Assembly (NCBI GenBank): GCA_015062655.1
Contig: SUUG01000008.1
Span: 100,100-164,099 of the forward strand
Direction: 5' to 3'
Source: Coriobacteriaceae bacterium
GTDB lineage: Bacteria > Actinomycetota > Coriobacteriia > Coriobacteriales > Coriobacteriaceae
DNA: 64,000 nt
Made by a program: the position numbers and the translations under genes. The notes under the pieces were generated by a model that searched no databases, was not told the origin of the DNA, and saw only the letters and a program-made list of their open reading frames with translations. Positions within the stretch are counted from its first letter, which is position 1. Each line of letters opens with the position of its first letter. Positions 25,101-31,836 of this stretch are shown one piece after another.

Positions 25101-27058
25101 TCGGATTCGAGGCGGAAGCCCGAGTAGGCCTGGTCGACGGTCTCGTTGGTGTACTGCTCAACCCAGATGTAGTTGTCGTTCAGGTGCACCTGGAAATCGT
25201 TCAGTTTGAACCAGGAGAGCTCCTTGACCATCTGCTTGAGGAAGTCGAGGGAGAAGGTCTTGCGGCCCACGTCGAGGATGAGGCCGCGGACCTTGTAGAG
25301 CGGGTAGTCGCGGGTCTTGCCCTGGGCGATCGTGCCGTCGCCGGAGAGCTTCAGCGCCTGCAGGATCGTGCGGGTGGACCAGTAGGCACCCTGCTTGCCG
25401 CCGGCCTTCACGGTGATGCCGTCAGCGATCTCCATGTAATACCCCTCGTCACCGAGACCCGGGTTCGAGGCGTCCGCGGCGGCGAGCACGATGTCGCCCA
25501 CGCCGGCGGAGGTGCCCTGGGCGACGGTCAGCTTCGTGCCGAACAGATCCTCGTAGTCGGCGGCGAGCGCCTCGGCCGCTGCCTTGAAGGAGGCGTCGGC
25601 GTAGAGCACGCGCGTGGACGAAGTCGCTTTGAAGACGCCCGATCCGCCCTTCCACTCGCGGAGCTCCGGCAGAATCGCGGGGGCGATGTTGTCGCCCTCC
25701 TCCTGCTGGTAGGCGCCGGGGACGGTGACCTGGATCTCACGGAAGGCGTACTTGCTCGGATCGGCCTTGCTCTTCACCTTGAAGGAGACCTTCACCGTGG
25801 TGTCGACGAGGGGCTGGTGGATGTTCAGATCGCGGTCGACAACCTGCTCGTAATCGGTACCGTTGTATGCGGCCTCGAAATGCTCGGACTCGGGGAGGGT
25901 GACGTCGAGCTTGGTTGCACCCTTGGCGGGCGTCGCCACACTGATCGCGGCGGCAACATCCTCGAGGCTCTCGGCCGGGGTGCCGCCGTAGGCCTCGATC
26001 TCATAGAGGCTGACGTTGCCCCAGGCGGTGCCGTCGTCGGGGTCGGCGTGGGTGTTGTGATCGATGTAGAGGCGCATGAATCGAGCCTTCTGCACCTCGC
26101 CGAGCTTGATGGTCTCGGTGAGCGTGGCGGGGTGGCCATCGTTGGAGAAGACGGTCTTCCAGTCGGCGCTGTTGACTTCCGGGGCGGCGTTGCCGCTGGC
26201 GAGCTGGACCTTATAGCCCTTGGCCTTGCGCTGCTCCCAGAAGATGCGGATGGTCTTGACGTCGCGCTCCTGACCGAAATCGAGGTAGATCCAGTGCGGG
26301 CCGCCGTCCCTCTCGGGGCTCGCGTCGACGGAGCTCGCCCAGCGGGACCCGCTCGAAGAGGTGTCGCCATCGACGGCCTTGGCGGCTGAGAAGCGGGCGA
26401 CCTCAACGGAGTCGGCGCGGGCGGCGGAGCCCAGCGCGATGTTCGCCTCGGGGTTCTGGCCGGCCTCGGAGCCAGCGGTGCCGAAAACCTCCATCTCGAA
26501 GATGGAGACCGTGCCCCACGCGACGCCGTTGTCGGGGTCATTGTAGGTGTTGTGGTCGATATAGAGACGCACGAACCGCGCCTTGGTCGCCTCGGTCAGC
26601 TGAATCTGATCGACGAGGTTTGCCGGGCGGCCGGGGTTCGTGTACACCGTCTTCCAATCGGCGCTGTCAACAGCCGGAGCGGCGTCACCGGTGGCAACCT
26701 GGATCTTGTAGCCGTTGGCCTTGCGCTGCTCCCAGGTGATCTTCACTGAGGAGACGCTCTGCTCGGAACCCAGATCGACGTAGATCCAGTGCGGACCGCC
26801 CTCTTGAGAGGCGTTCGCGCTCGCCCTGGTCGCCCAGCGCGAGTCGGGGGACGTCGTGTCCCCGTCGAACGCCTTGGAGGCGTTGAATCTCTCGACCTCG
26901 ACGCTGTCTGCCTGCGCGGGCTTGTTCAGAGCCAGATTCGTCTCGGCCGCATATGCCGAGACCGCGGGAAGCAGCGCCGTCATGACGATGGCGCATGCCA
27001 TGGCCATGACGATATGCACCCGCCGAATCACTCTTGTTGTTCTCTTTTCCACAGTCAT
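22157..27058 (-). CDS. LPXTG-anchored GH20 beta-N-acetylhexosaminidase, multidomain
   Basis: The protein has 1633 residues from the ATG at 27058; a GTG two codons later has the better-placed GGGGG and may be the real start. Order: signal peptide (~14-38); two discoidin (F5/8 C) carbohydrate-binding domains (~38-180 and ~185-335, each with 'NLALNKPAxADS'-like starts and 'GPHWIYxDxGxE'); an Ig-like piece (~385-430); the GH20 N-domain; and the GH20 barrel (~585-930), with catalytic pair in LHIGADEFE near 760 and FQVHLNDNYIW earlier. A LamG-like domain (~960-1150), FIVAR helices, a third discoidin domain (~1276-1410), another FIVAR, a Listeria-Bacteroides repeat and LPKTG (~1599) with membrane anchor follow. 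GH20 enzymes release terminal GlcNAc/GalNAc (or lacto-N-biose) from glycans. Cell-wall anchoring and three sugar-binding domains point to mucin or milk-glycan foraging. Confidence 0.93.
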   Translation of the reverse strand: MTVEKRTTRVIRRVHIVMAMACAIVMTALLPAVSAYAAETNLALNKPAQADSVEVERFNASKAFDGDTTSPDSRWATRASANASQEGGPHWIYVDLGSEQSVSSVKITWEQRKANGYKIQVATGDAAPAVDSADWKTVYTNPGRPANLVDQIQLTEATKARFVRLYIDHNTYNDPDNGVAWGTVSIFEMEVFGTAGSEAGQNPEANIALGSAARADSVEVARFSAAKAVDGDTSSSGSRWASSVDASPERDGGPHWIYLDFGQERDVKTIRIFWEQRKAKGYKVQLASGNAAPEVNSADWKTVFSNDGHPATLTETIKLGEVQKARFMRLYIDHNTHADPDDGTAWGNVSLYEIEAYGGTPAESLEDVAAAISVATPAKGATKLDVTLPESEHFEAAYNGTDYEQVVDRDLNIHQPLVDTTVKVSFKVKSKADPSKYAFREIQVTVPGAYQQEEGDNIAPAILPELREWKGGSGVFKATSSTRVLYADASFKAAAEALAADYEDLFGTKLTVAQGTSAGVGDIVLAAADASNPGLGDEGYYMEIADGITVKAGGKQGAYWSTRTILQALKLSGDGTIAQGKTRDYPLYKVRGLILDVGRKTFSLDFLKQMVKELSWFKLNDFQVHLNDNYIWVEQYTNETVDQAYSGFRLESDIKAGGNNGLNKADLTSKDMWYSKDDFRAFIKESRELGVNIVPEFDMPAHSLAFTKVRPDLRTPTSMTHRGNDHLNIATKYDESLAFALSVWDEYTTGANPVFDTETTLHIGADEFEADGNAYRRFVNDLFKYVEDSGRTARVWGSLTQIKGDGTVAVSGISKTGKRREINLWSSGWANMKEMYNLGFDLINSNDGTYYMVPNAGYYSDYLNANTVYNSAINSIAGTTIPAGDEQMVGGSFAVWNDMTDRRENGMSEYDIYDRIRSSAGLYSAASWGKGSMTLAQAKDAASKLGDAPNTNFGYLVEKNEDGVAAHYKMNDLTDAAGVADDLKLENGAKIAEVDGKKALELTEGATATTGLGTVGLGNDLRVKVKRMSASSDEQILFESEYGAIKAVQKGTGQVGFSREGRDYSFNYTLPVGEWVELEFKNAKDFTTLWVNGSKVETLGVAGVGKLKATSMYPVERIGAAERGFVGFVDDLRITTDAQFSSTMPLDAAVIKASAILENLDDQKLSGLVKDAEAIIESVNPDAAAIQAAVDAINARIAELDFKKADYSQVDALLAAVPKDLAHFTDESVAVLDAAVDGVVRDLPVGMQDQVDAYRDRIKAAISGLALKSDDETFARIASVTASSQETASENTPATAAIDGDTATFWHTRWSSNADNGPTHWIDLKLEEPATVDGLAYTPRVTGTNGRIQEYRVEVSTDGGKTYQKVAEGAFADPSVPSTVSFDEVDGVTNVRLVSTKSMGQNKFASAAEVRVRTVESSMDLDRLRALIEQVKGLDKDDYTPETWTALADALKTAETAAGAEEPVADDVTAALDGLTAALLKLEPAAIEKPVDPDPKPVEHTVSFVVDGSVVSIVKVKDGETVAKPVDPVKEGCTFKYWTATRTAAFRSAPAAYDFATPVTGDLTLTAVFEKEEQGDSGKTDAGSRNGKTKPGKNRRKAGLPKTGDASLALVAAGALVSVGALGAAAALRRRRG

Positions 27059-27282
27059 CCCCCGATCTTCCAATAGGTATGTCCATTGTTCCGGAAGTTG
27101 GTTCAACCAGTGACCCTGCACTCTTGCAATCGGTAAACGGTGGCTCAGGTTACGCAAGCGGCAAATATTGGTAGCAGATTTAAAAGAGGTACTTCATTCA
27201 TCATACAAGCAGGTAGACGGTGGCATGTGAAATCCCGGCACCGAAACGGACCGCGGGGTCGCACGAGCTTACGACCGAGGGG

Positions 27283-27498
27283 GACGGGCGACATGGCAGA
27301 AAATGGCTGTTTTGCACATTTCGCCGATCGATGCACGCGCGTTGCAAATATCTATATATGTTTGACGCGCAGATTCCCCACGCGAACCGGCCGATTTGCA
27401 CATGGAAACCGCCTAAAGCAGGCCCGTTTCAGCCTGAAACGGGCCCGGCACACGACCCTAAAAGTGCAAAATAGCCATTTCTTACCACCATGCCCGTC
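27283..27498. repeat. 216-bp element bounded by ~38-bp imperfect inverted repeats
   Basis: The left arm 27283-27321 and right arm 27461-27498 are inverted copies. Both begin with GACGGGC and ATGG at the outside, then A-rich bases, then AAATGGCT(G/A)TTTTGCAC next to the interior. Inside is a perfect hairpin with 12-base arms (27421-27432 and 27434-27445, GGCCCGTTTCAG) and a second TTTGCACAT copy (~27393). No transposase is present. It could be a miniature inverted-repeat element, an intergenic RNA hairpin, or paired binding sites for a regulator. Confidence 0.6.
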
Positions 27499-27657
27499 AC
27501 AGCGGAATCAGGGTGCATAGGAAACAAACTCGGTTTATCGACTTTATTTGAATACGTGCATAACAATGAACCGCGGCCGGCAGGGGCTGCCACGGCATCG
27601 GAGTATTTCGATTTGGGAACAAGAATCGTAATCGGCCGCAATTGGTCGACAACCCTA

Positions 27658-27688
27658 TTGCAGGTGGTATCGTTGTAATCCCTATAAA
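27658..27688 (+). promoter_or_regulatory. Weak candidate promoter of the OpuC-type operon
   Basis: TTGCAG (27658) and CTATAA (27682) are spaced 18 bases apart and lie ~60 bases upstream of the first gene. The -10 overlaps the left half of a dyad, so occupancy of that dyad would be expected to interfere with transcription. Confidence 0.35.
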
Positions 27689-27705
27689 TCAATCTACTTT
27701 ATAGG
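27681..27705. promoter_or_regulatory. Dyad operator candidate upstream of the OpuC-type operon
   Basis: Perfect inverted 8-mers CCTATAAA and TTTATAGG are separated by nine bases. The spacing (two half-sites about 17 bases centre to centre) and the position 36 bases before the GTG start fit a dimeric repressor site. No regulator gene lies in the operon. Confidence 0.4.
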
Positions 27706-27741
27706 TTATTAACGAAGCGCCGAGAGGGGAAGGAGCGCCAG

Positions 27742-28377
27742 GTGGGGGATATCGCAAGCTATTTCGCCGCAAACGGCGCCGACCTCCTACGCATGCTCCT
27801 CGAGCACATAAAGGTCAGCGCGCTTGCGCTCGGCGCGGCGAGCCTGGTCGTCCTCCCGCTCGGGGTCGTCTGCTCATATCACCCCGTCATCGAGCGCATC
27901 TCCGTGGGCATCTCCAGTATCCTGCGCATCGTTCCAAGCCTCGCCACCCTCATCTTCCTCGTCCCCATCCTGGGAACCGGCACCCTCCCCGCGGTGGTGG
28001 CGCTCGCCGTCCTCGCGATGCCGCCCATCCTGATCAACACCGCCCTCGCCTTCCGCGAGGTGCCTGCGCACATCGTCGAGGCTGCCATCGGCATGGGCAT
28101 GGGCCCCGCCCGCGTCTTCTTGACCATCCGCGCACCGCTCGCCTTCCCTGCGGCATTCGCCGGCTTCCGCACCGCCGCGACGGAGGTCGTCGCCAGCGCC
28201 GCGCTCGCCTCCTACATCGGCGCCGGAGGACTCGGAGAGATCATCTTCACCGGCATGGGCCTCATGCGCACCGACCTCCTGTGGGTGGGAGGCATCTCCG
28301 TGGCCGCCCTCTCGCTCGCCGTCAGCTTCCTGCTCTCCTGCATCGACCGGCGAATGCGCCGGTACGAGCGCGCATAG
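27742..28377 (+). CDS. OpuC-type ABC importer permease (first copy)
   Basis: A 211-residue permease starting at a GTG with GGAAGGAG six bases upstream. It has five or six membrane helices and the ABC permease coupling motif EAAIGMGMGPARVFLTIRAP, which contacts the ATPase. The helix ending VVASAALASYIGAGGLGEII is diagnostic of the OpuC/ProW/YehW family that imports glycine betaine, carnitine, choline or related quaternary compounds. It opens an operon with binding protein, ATPase and a second permease, the two permeases probably forming a heterodimeric channel. Confidence 0.88.
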   Translation: MGDIASYFAANGADLLRMLLEHIKVSALALGAASLVVLPLGVVCSYHPVIERISVGISSILRIVPSLATLIFLVPILGTGTLPAVVALAVLAMPPILINTALAFREVPAHIVEAAIGMGMGPARVFLTIRAPLAFPAAFAGFRTAATEVVASAALASYIGAGGLGEIIFTGMGLMRTDLLWVGGISVAALSLAVSFLLSCIDRRMRRYERA

Positions 28378-28455
28378 CGCCGATCCCAACCGACCTCGGC
28401 CGCGCTCGTACGGATTCCGAACACATCGAGAACCCCGTTCATGAAAGGATCCAAG

Positions 28456-29403
28456 ATGATCAGCTCACCTTCCCGCCGTCAATTCATCGCCGCCGTCCTC
28501 GCCGGCCTCGGTGCCGTCGCCCTGCCCGTCGGCCTCACCGCCTGCGGAGACAACACATCCTCCGGCAAGACCCCCGGCGGTTCCCTGGGAACCGTCACGG
28601 TGGGATCCAAGGACTTCACCGAGGGGGAGATCATCTCCGAGCTCTACGCGCTCGCGCTCGAGCAGGCGGGCTTCACCGTCAACCGCACGTTCGACATCTC
28701 GAGTTCCGTCGTCCACACGGCGCTGACCTCGGGTGATATCGACCTCTACCCCGAGTACACGGGCACCGCGCTGCTGAGCATCCTCAAGCGCCCCGTTGAG
28801 ACCGACCCGCAAAAGGCCTACGACACCGTGAAGCAGGCGTACAAGGAGGAGTTCGGCCTCGAGGTGCTCGATCAGGCCGAGGCGGCCGACTCCCAGGGCC
28901 TCGTGATCACCACGGCGGCAGCTGAGAAATACGGCATCAAGACCATATCCGACCTGCAGGCCCATGCCACGGAGCTCCGCTTCGCCTCCCAGGGTGAGTT
29001 CGACGAGCGCGAGGACGGCCTGCCCGCCCTCGAGGCGGCCTACGGTGACTTCGATTGGAAGTCCAGCCGCGTCTACGACAACAGCCTGAAGTACCAGGTC
29101 CTGAAAAACGACGAGGCCGACGTCGCACCAGCCTACACCACCGAGGGCCAGCTCACGAACACCAAAGCCTACGCCCTGCTCGAGGACGACAAGAGGGTCT
29201 GGCCTCCCTACAACGTGATCCCCGTGGTGAGAGCGAGCGTGCTCGAGGAGCACCCCGAGATCGCCGCCGCGTTGAACGCCGTCTCGGCCGCGCTCACCAC
29301 CGCCGAGCTCACCAAGCTGAACGCCGAGGTCGATCTTGAGAAAGAGGACTACGAGGACGTGGCCGAGGACTATTTCGAGGACAAGCTCGAGGGAAAGAGC
29401 TAG
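28456..29403 (+). CDS. OpuCC/OsmX-type substrate-binding lipoprotein
   Basis: The start at 28456 is preferred because AAAGGAT lies just upstream; an ATG five codons earlier has no ribosome site. The 315-residue protein has a Tat/Sec-like signal (SPSRRQFIAAVLAGLGAVAL) ending in the lipobox LTAC, so it is a membrane-tethered lipoprotein. The motifs GSKDFTEGEIISELYALALE and DIDLYPEYTGTAL are typical of the OpuAC family of quaternary-amine binding proteins. The RR in the signal raises the possibility of Tat export. The actual ligand cannot be read from the sequence; a sulfur-containing ligand is considered in the findings because of operon context. Confidence 0.88.
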   Translation: MISSPSRRQFIAAVLAGLGAVALPVGLTACGDNTSSGKTPGGSLGTVTVGSKDFTEGEIISELYALALEQAGFTVNRTFDISSSVVHTALTSGDIDLYPEYTGTALLSILKRPVETDPQKAYDTVKQAYKEEFGLEVLDQAEAADSQGLVITTAAAEKYGIKTISDLQAHATELRFASQGEFDEREDGLPALEAAYGDFDWKSSRVYDNSLKYQVLKNDEADVAPAYTTEGQLTNTKAYALLEDDKRVWPPYNVIPVVRASVLEEHPEIAAALNAVSAALTTAELTKLNAEVDLEKEDYEDVAEDYFEDKLEGKS

Positions 29404-29408
29404 GGACC

Positions 29409-30422
29409 ATGACCTACCCGACCAGTATCCCGGATACGGACGGCCTCGGGGGCTTCCTCGTGCGCTTCGGCATCCCCGCCGCGGCCGTCCCCCATCTCGA
29501 TGTGTTCTTCACCCCCACCGAGCTCGCGTTCGGCGCGCGGGTCGGTGAGGCCCCCTTCACCCGCGACGAGGCGGGCGCCCTGCTCGCACAAGCGGCCGAG
29601 GAGAGCCCGCAGGTTGAGACCGATCCCGACCGCTTCATCGCCGAGTCCTACCGCCGCGGCTTCATCGACCTGGTCGATACCGAGGCAGTGGCTCCCACCT
29701 ACCGGCTCGGAACCTTCTACGGTAGGCTCGACGTCTTCGCCATCACCCAGCAGGACGCCTGGCTCACCATCCCGGAAAAGGACCGCCGCGCGCTCGATAG
29801 CTGGTACTTCGATGCCTACATTGACGGCCTCGATCCCGACCCCGCCGCGCCGACCACCCAAGACACCGTCCTCTCGCTCGAAGAGACCCTCTCCTTCATC
29901 GACGAGCAGGAGCGGCCCATCTACCTCAACACCTGCGACTGCCGCAGCCTCGCAGGCGACTGCGACTCACCCGTCCGCACCTGCCTGACCTACAAGAGCG
30001 GGCCCAACACCTTCTGCGGGCGCGGCCTCTCCGAGGCCCTCACCAAAGAGCAGGCGAAGGACGTGGTACGCATGGCGGACAGGGCCGGGCTCATGCACAC
30101 CGTGAATCCCAACGGCATCTGCAACTGCTGCAGCGACTGCTGCTACCTCTTCCGCGGCGAGCGGGCACGGGAAAGCCACGGCGTGTGGCCCATCGTCCCG
30201 AACATCATCGAGCTCGACCAGGGCGCCTGCATCGGGTGCGGTCGGTGCACCAAGCGCTGCCACTTCGACGTGTTCACGTTCGCGGGCGTGGGCACCGCGA
30301 CCCGGTGCGACCGCCCGCGCCGGGTCGTCACGGCGGACACCGGCGCCTGCGTGGGCTGCGGCATCTGCTCCACCACCTGCCCCACCGGCGCCCTCACGCT
30401 GATAGAAAGGACGCGCCCATGA
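29409..30422 (+). CDS. Cysteine-rich 2[4Fe-4S] ferredoxin-like protein inside the importer operon
   Basis: A 337-residue protein with three parts. Residues 1-165 have a helical, possibly winged-helix, fold without cysteines. A cysteine-rich middle follows: NTCDCRSLAGDCDSP, CLTYKSGPNTFCG, then ICNCCSDCCYLFRGE. The C-terminal ferredoxin domain has two cluster motifs, CIGCGRCTKRCHFDVF (His where Pro is usual) and CVGCGICSTTCPTGAL. Similar 'C-x-CR ... ICNCC-x-CC' plus ferredoxin proteins occur in anaerobes but are of unclear function. It starts 5 bases after the binding protein and overlaps the ATPase start (ATGA), so its co-translation with the importer is deliberate. It is presumably an electron-transfer or redox-sensing protein. 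Confidence 0.75.
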   Translation: MTYPTSIPDTDGLGGFLVRFGIPAAAVPHLDVFFTPTELAFGARVGEAPFTRDEAGALLAQAAEESPQVETDPDRFIAESYRRGFIDLVDTEAVAPTYRLGTFYGRLDVFAITQQDAWLTIPEKDRRALDSWYFDAYIDGLDPDPAAPTTQDTVLSLEETLSFIDEQERPIYLNTCDCRSLAGDCDSPVRTCLTYKSGPNTFCGRGLSEALTKEQAKDVVRMADRAGLMHTVNPNGICNCCSDCCYLFRGERARESHGVWPIVPNIIELDQGACIGCGRCTKRCHFDVFTFAGVGTATRCDRPRRVVTADTGACVGCGICSTTCPTGALTLIERTRP

Positions 30423-31198
30423 CCGCCGCCGTCGAGTTCAGAAACGTCTCGAAGCAGTTTCCCGGCACGAGCCACCCCGCGCTCGACCGCGTGAGCCTTA
30501 AGATCGAGGCCGGGGAGCTCGTGACCGTGCTCGGCACCTCAGGCGGCGGGAAGACGACCTTCATCAAGCTCATCAACCGCCTGCACGACCCTGACTCCGG
30601 TCAGGTGCTCGTCGATGGCCGCGACGTGCAGGAGGCGGACCCCGTCTCACTCCGCCGCGGCATGGGCTGCGTCATCCAGCAGACGGGGCTCTTTCCGCAC
30701 ATGACCGTCCGCAACAACATCGCCACGGTGCCGAAGATCCTCAAGTGGGACCGCGCCCGCATCGACGCGCGCGTGGACGAGCTGCTGGCCCTCGTGGGAC
30801 TCGATCCCGCCGAGTTTCGCGACCGCTACCCCGCGCAGCTCTCCGGCGGGCAGCAGCAACGCGTGGGGCTGGCGCGGGCGCTCGCGGTGGAGCCCGACAT
30901 CATGCTCTTCGACGAGCCGTTCGGCGCCATCGACGCCATCACGCGCTCAACCCTCCAAGACGAGCTGCTGGCCATCCACCGCGGATCGGGCAAGACCTTC
31001 ATCTTCGTGACCCACGACGTGGCGGAGGCCATGAAGCTCGGCACCAAGGTGCTCGTCATCGACCGGGGCGCGGTGCAGCAGTACGACACGCCTGAGCGCA
31101 TCCAGGCGCAGCCGGCCAACGAGTTCGTGCGCACCCTGCTGTCCACCGGAGGATGGATGGCCGGTCGAGGCTTCGTGAGCGACGGGGCGGCGATCTGA
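30419..31198 (+). CDS. OpuC-type ABC importer ATPase
   Basis: A 259-residue ATPase starting at 30419, overlapping the Fe-S gene by ATGA. It contains Walker A (GTSGGGKTTFIK), Q-loop (CVIQQTGLFPHMTV), signature LSGGQQQRVGLARAL, Walker B (DIMLFDEPFGAID) and the H-loop (FVTHDVAEAMKLG). 'AIDAITRSTLQDELLAIH' and the short regulatory tail are typical of OpuCA/ProV-like proteins. The tail is too short for two CBS domains, so the CBS ionic-strength sensor of OpuA/OpuCA is absent and regulation by osmotic strength is less likely. Confidence 0.92.
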   Translation: MTAAVEFRNVSKQFPGTSHPALDRVSLKIEAGELVTVLGTSGGGKTTFIKLINRLHDPDSGQVLVDGRDVQEADPVSLRRGMGCVIQQTGLFPHMTVRNNIATVPKILKWDRARIDARVDELLALVGLDPAEFRDRYPAQLSGGQQQRVGLARALAVEPDIMLFDEPFGAIDAITRSTLQDELLAIHRGSGKTFIFVTHDVAEAMKLGTKVLVIDRGAVQQYDTPERIQAQPANEFVRTLLSTGGWMAGRGFVSDGAAI

Positions 31199-31836
31199 TG
31201 GCGGACCACCTCGCGTACTGGGCCGACCATGCCGACAAGTTCGCGGAGGCCACCCTCGAGCACCTCGCGCTCGTGGGGTCGGTGCTCGCCTACTCGCTCA
31301 TCATCGCCACGCTTATCACCCTGCTCGTCCGCCGGTCCGAGCGGGTGGGCCAGCTCGTGGTCGCGATTCTCGGCGCCGTCTACTCCGTTCCGAGCCTGGC
31401 ATTGTTCTCGCTGCTCATCCCCCTCACGGGCCTGGGGTTCTCCACCGCGGTCGTCGTCATGGTCGCCTACAACCAATTCCTCCTCGTACGGAACTTCACC
31501 GAGGGCCTCGCCGGCGTGGACCGCGACATCATCGAGGCGGCGCGCGGCATGGGCATGAGCGAGCGCCAGCTGCTCATGAAGGTCCAGCTCCCCCTCGCGC
31601 TGCCCATGATCGTCGCGGGCGTGCGCCTCGCCGCGATCTCGACGATCGGAATCGCCACGATCGCGGCCACCATCAACGCCGGCGGGCTGGGCGAGATCCT
31701 GTTCAGCGGCCTGCGCACCATGAACGAGTACAAGATCGTGGGCGGAACGCTGCTGTGCGTCCTCGTCGCCGTCATCGCGCACGCGGGGCTCCTCGGCGCG
31801 GAGACGCTTCTTCGGAAAGGATTGGAGCACCGATGA
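31198..31836 (+). CDS. OpuC-type ABC importer permease (second copy)
   Basis: A 212-residue permease starting at an ATG that overlaps the ATPase stop (TGATG). The coupling motif EAARGMGMSERQLLMKVQLP and the C-terminal ATINAGGLGEILFSGL match the first permease and the OpuC family. Helix count is again five to six. With the first copy it makes the transmembrane channel. Its stop overlaps the start of the PLP enzyme, keeping all six genes translationally linked. Confidence 0.9.
   Translation: MADHLAYWADHADKFAEATLEHLALVGSVLAYSLIIATLITLLVRRSERVGQLVVAILGAVYSVPSLALFSLLIPLTGLGFSTAVVVMVAYNQFLLVRNFTEGLAGVDRDIIEAARGMGMSERQLLMKVQLPLALPMIVAGVRLAAISTIGIATIAATINAGGLGEILFSGLRTMNEYKIVGGTLLCVLVAVIAHAGLLGAETLLRKGLEHR

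Larger units (their letters stand above)
27059..27741. other. Long intergenic region between divergent hexosaminidase and OpuC operons
   Basis: About 680 bases without a supported gene. It holds the upstream region of the hexosaminidase, an inverted-repeat element (27283-27498) and the promoter/operator zone of the importer operon. Open frames of 60-125 codons here run through the inverted repeat, lack ribosome sites and resemble no protein. Confidence 0.6.

Noticed and set aside
22118..26389. A 1423-codon open frame on the plus strand opposite the hexosaminidase
   Set aside because: It is the antisense shadow of a high-GC gene: no ribosome site, Arg/Gly/Val/Leu/Asp-biased nonsense composition, no domain. 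The minus strand encodes a full domain series with signal peptide and anchor.
27140..27520. Short plus-strand gene of ~126 codons in the hexosaminidase-importer gap
   Set aside because: It runs through the inverted-repeat element, has no ribosome site, and reads as random basic sequence.
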